Positions 12,376 through 13,700 of a stretch of 13,700 bases of DNA are shown here, in pieces; position 1 is the stretch's first letter; each line of letters opens with the position of its first letter. The notes beneath the pieces are model-generated. The model was not told the DNA's origin. It saw nothing but the letters and a program-made list of their open reading frames with translations, and did not search any database. Made by a program: the position numbers and the translations under genes. The stretch comes from JASLDZ01 sp964242625 (GTDB taxonomy: Bacteria > Pseudomonadota > Alphaproteobacteria > Caulobacterales > Caulobacteraceae). Where the stretch lies: positions 1 to 13,700 of the forward strand of contig CAXTAO010000039.1 of assembly GCA_964242625.1 (NCBI GenBank). Direction: 5' to 3'.

Positions 12376-13700
12376 AGAGTCCTCGCGCAACACGATCGCC
12401 TTCGCGGTGATCGCGATGGCGGTGCTGCTGGCCTACCAGCTTCTCATCCTCGGGCCCGCCGACAAGCGTCGCGCCGCCGAGCGCGCGCGCCAGACGTCGG
12501 TGGCGGCGCAGTCGAACTCGCCCCAGCTCGCGCCGCCCGGCGCGCCCGTGCTGATCAGCCGCGAGGCCGCGGTCGCGCAGAGCCCGCGGCTGCCCGTGCG
12601 CACGCCCTCGCTCACGGGCTCGGTCTCGCTGCGCGGCGCGCGGATCGACGACCTCTACATCACGCGCCATACGGCGACCGCGGACCCGAAGTCCGGCCCG
12701 GTGGAGCTGTTCCGGCCCGAGGGCGCCAAGCAGGCCTACTTCGCCGACTTCGGCTGGTCGGGCGCGCCCGGCCTGCCGACCGGCGCGACCCTGTGGACCA
12801 AGACCGCGGGCGACGTGCTGGCCCCCGGCAAGCCGGTGACGCTCACCTTCGACAACGGCGCGGGCCTTCTCTTCACGCGCACGGTCGCGGTGGACGACCG
12901 CTATATGTTCACCGTCGCCGACACGGTGGAGAACCACGGCGCGGCGCCCGTGAAGCTGGCCCCCTACGCCAGCGTGCAGCGACAGGGCCGGCCGCAGCCG
13001 ACCGTCGGCATCTTCGAGGGCGCGATCGGGGTGGCCGGCGGCGTGCTCCAGCTCGCCGACTTCAAGCAGATGAAGGAGAAGCCGCCCGTCCAGGTCGGCG
13101 CGACCGGCGGCTGGTTCGGCCTGACCGACAAGTACTGGCTGGCGGCCGTGATCCCCGCCCAGAGCGAGGCGGTGCGCGCCAACTACCGCGATACGCCCGT
13201 GGGCGACGTGGACGTGTACGAGGCCAACTTCGTCGGCCCGGTGCGCGAGCTCGCGCCGGGCGCCAGGACCGTCGAGGAGCGCCGCCTGTTCGCCGGCGCC
13301 AAGGAGGCGGCGACGCTGACCGCCTACGAGAAGGCGCTCGGTCTGCCCAAGTTCTCCGACGCCATCGACTGGGGCCGGTTGTGGTTCCTGACGCGGCCCA
13401 TCTTCGCGCTCCTGACCACCTTCCAGGGCTGGACCGGCTCGATCGGGATCGCGATCCTGATGCTGACGGTGGTTCGAGTGATCCTGACCTTCCCGCTCTA
13501 CAACCGCTCCTTCGCCAGCCAGGCCGAGATGCGCAAGCTGCTGCCCGAGGTGAACGCCATCAAGGCGCGCTTCCCGGACGATGCGCCCAAGCAGCAGCAG
13601 GCCACCATGGCGCTGTACAAGGAGCGCAAGGTGAACCCGCTGGCCGGCTGCCTGCCGGCGCTGGTGCCGATCCCGGTGTTCTTCGCGCTGTCGAAGGTGT
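12368..13700 (+). CDS. yidC: Membrane protein insertase YidC (3' end outside window)
   Basis: Inner-membrane insertase that works alone or with SecYEG. The ATG at 12368 overlaps the rnpA stop by 8 nt; 444 residues are visible before the window ends. Seen: an N-terminal membrane segment (about 9-28, 'IAFAVIAMAVLLAYQLLIL'), an Ala/Pro-rich linker (about 33-80), and the large periplasmic beta-sandwich domain (about 81-320, with 'YFADFGW' and 'GGWFGLTDKYWLAAVIP'). The conserved insertase core then begins: 'DWGRLWFLTRPIF' (334-346), 'LTVVRVILTFPL' (366-377) with Arg370 matching the hydrophilic-groove arginine of E. coli YidC, then a cytoplasmic helical loop and 'ALYKERKVNPLAGCLP' (415-430). The remaining C-terminal membrane segments lie outside. 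The domain layout is that of proteobacterial YidC. Confidence 0.96.
   Translation, partial: MDKESSRNTIAFAVIAMAVLLAYQLLILGPADKRRAAERARQTSVAAQSNSPQLAPPGAPVLISREAAVAQSPRLPVRTPSLTGSVSLRGARIDDLYITRHTATADPKSGPVELFRPEGAKQAYFADFGWSGAPGLPTGATLWTKTAGDVLAPGKPVTLTFDNGAGLLFTRTVAVDDRYMFTVADTVENHGAAPVKLAPYASVQRQGRPQPTVGIFEGAIGVAGGVLQLADFKQMKEKPPVQVGATGGWFGLTDKYWLAAVIPAQSEAVRANYRDTPVGDVDVYEANFVGPVRELAPGARTVEERRLFAGAKEAATLTAYEKALGLPKFSDAIDWGRLWFLTRPIFALLTTFQGWTGSIGIAILMLTVVRVILTFPLYNRSFASQAEMRKLLPEVNAIKARFPDDAPKQQQATMALYKERKVNPLAGCLPALVPIPVFFALSKV

Overview
This very GC-rich window most likely comes from an alphaproteobacterial chromosome, and from an anoxygenic phototroph. Three things support this. The left edge holds the end of a photosynthesis gene cluster (acsF, puhE, hemA). 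The hemA gene encodes the C4-pathway 5-aminolevulinate synthase typical of Alphaproteobacteria. The right edge is the conserved rpmH-rnpA-yidC block. The O2-dependent cyclase AcsF favours an aerobic or oxygen-tolerant phototroph. A place in or near Caulobacterales is a guess from general gene style, not shown by the sequence.

Bases 1-2458 (+) carry the 3' end of acsF, then puhE 4 nt later and hemA 30 nt after that. Together they cover bacteriochlorophyll ring E formation, assembly of the photosynthetic complex and tetrapyrrole supply. A strong hairpin (2466-2497) closes this run. Facing it (-) is a Tat-exported high-potential iron-sulfur protein (HiPIP, 2553-2837), a plausible periplasmic electron carrier for the reaction centre.

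Bases 3097-5909 (-) hold three genes not obviously linked to photosynthesis: a secreted protein of unknown function, a small DUF5519 ('luciferase domain') protein, and a membrane-anchored alpha/beta hydrolase. The hydrolase ribosome-binding site lies inside a strong hairpin. Divergent from it (+) is an NRAMP-fold transporter (6063-7334) whose canonical metal-binding residues are mostly replaced.

Bases 7335-9467 hold a sparse intergenic stretch, a tRNA-Arg(ACG) gene (-) with a recognisable promoter, and a secreted gamma-glutamyltransferase (+).

Bases 9487-11728 (-) form a two-gene operon: a TVP38/TMEM64-type membrane protein followed by an orphan sensor histidine kinase. Divergent from it (+) is rpmH-rnpA-yidC (11774 to the window edge), which supplies ribosomal protein L34, the RNase P protein and the membrane insertase. 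The rpmH promoter appears to overlap the start codon of the divergent membrane-protein gene, and it has the same layout as the tRNA-Arg promoter.

No insertion sequences, CRISPR arrays, phage genes or origin-like clusters were seen. No gene-free stretch exceeds 300 bases.
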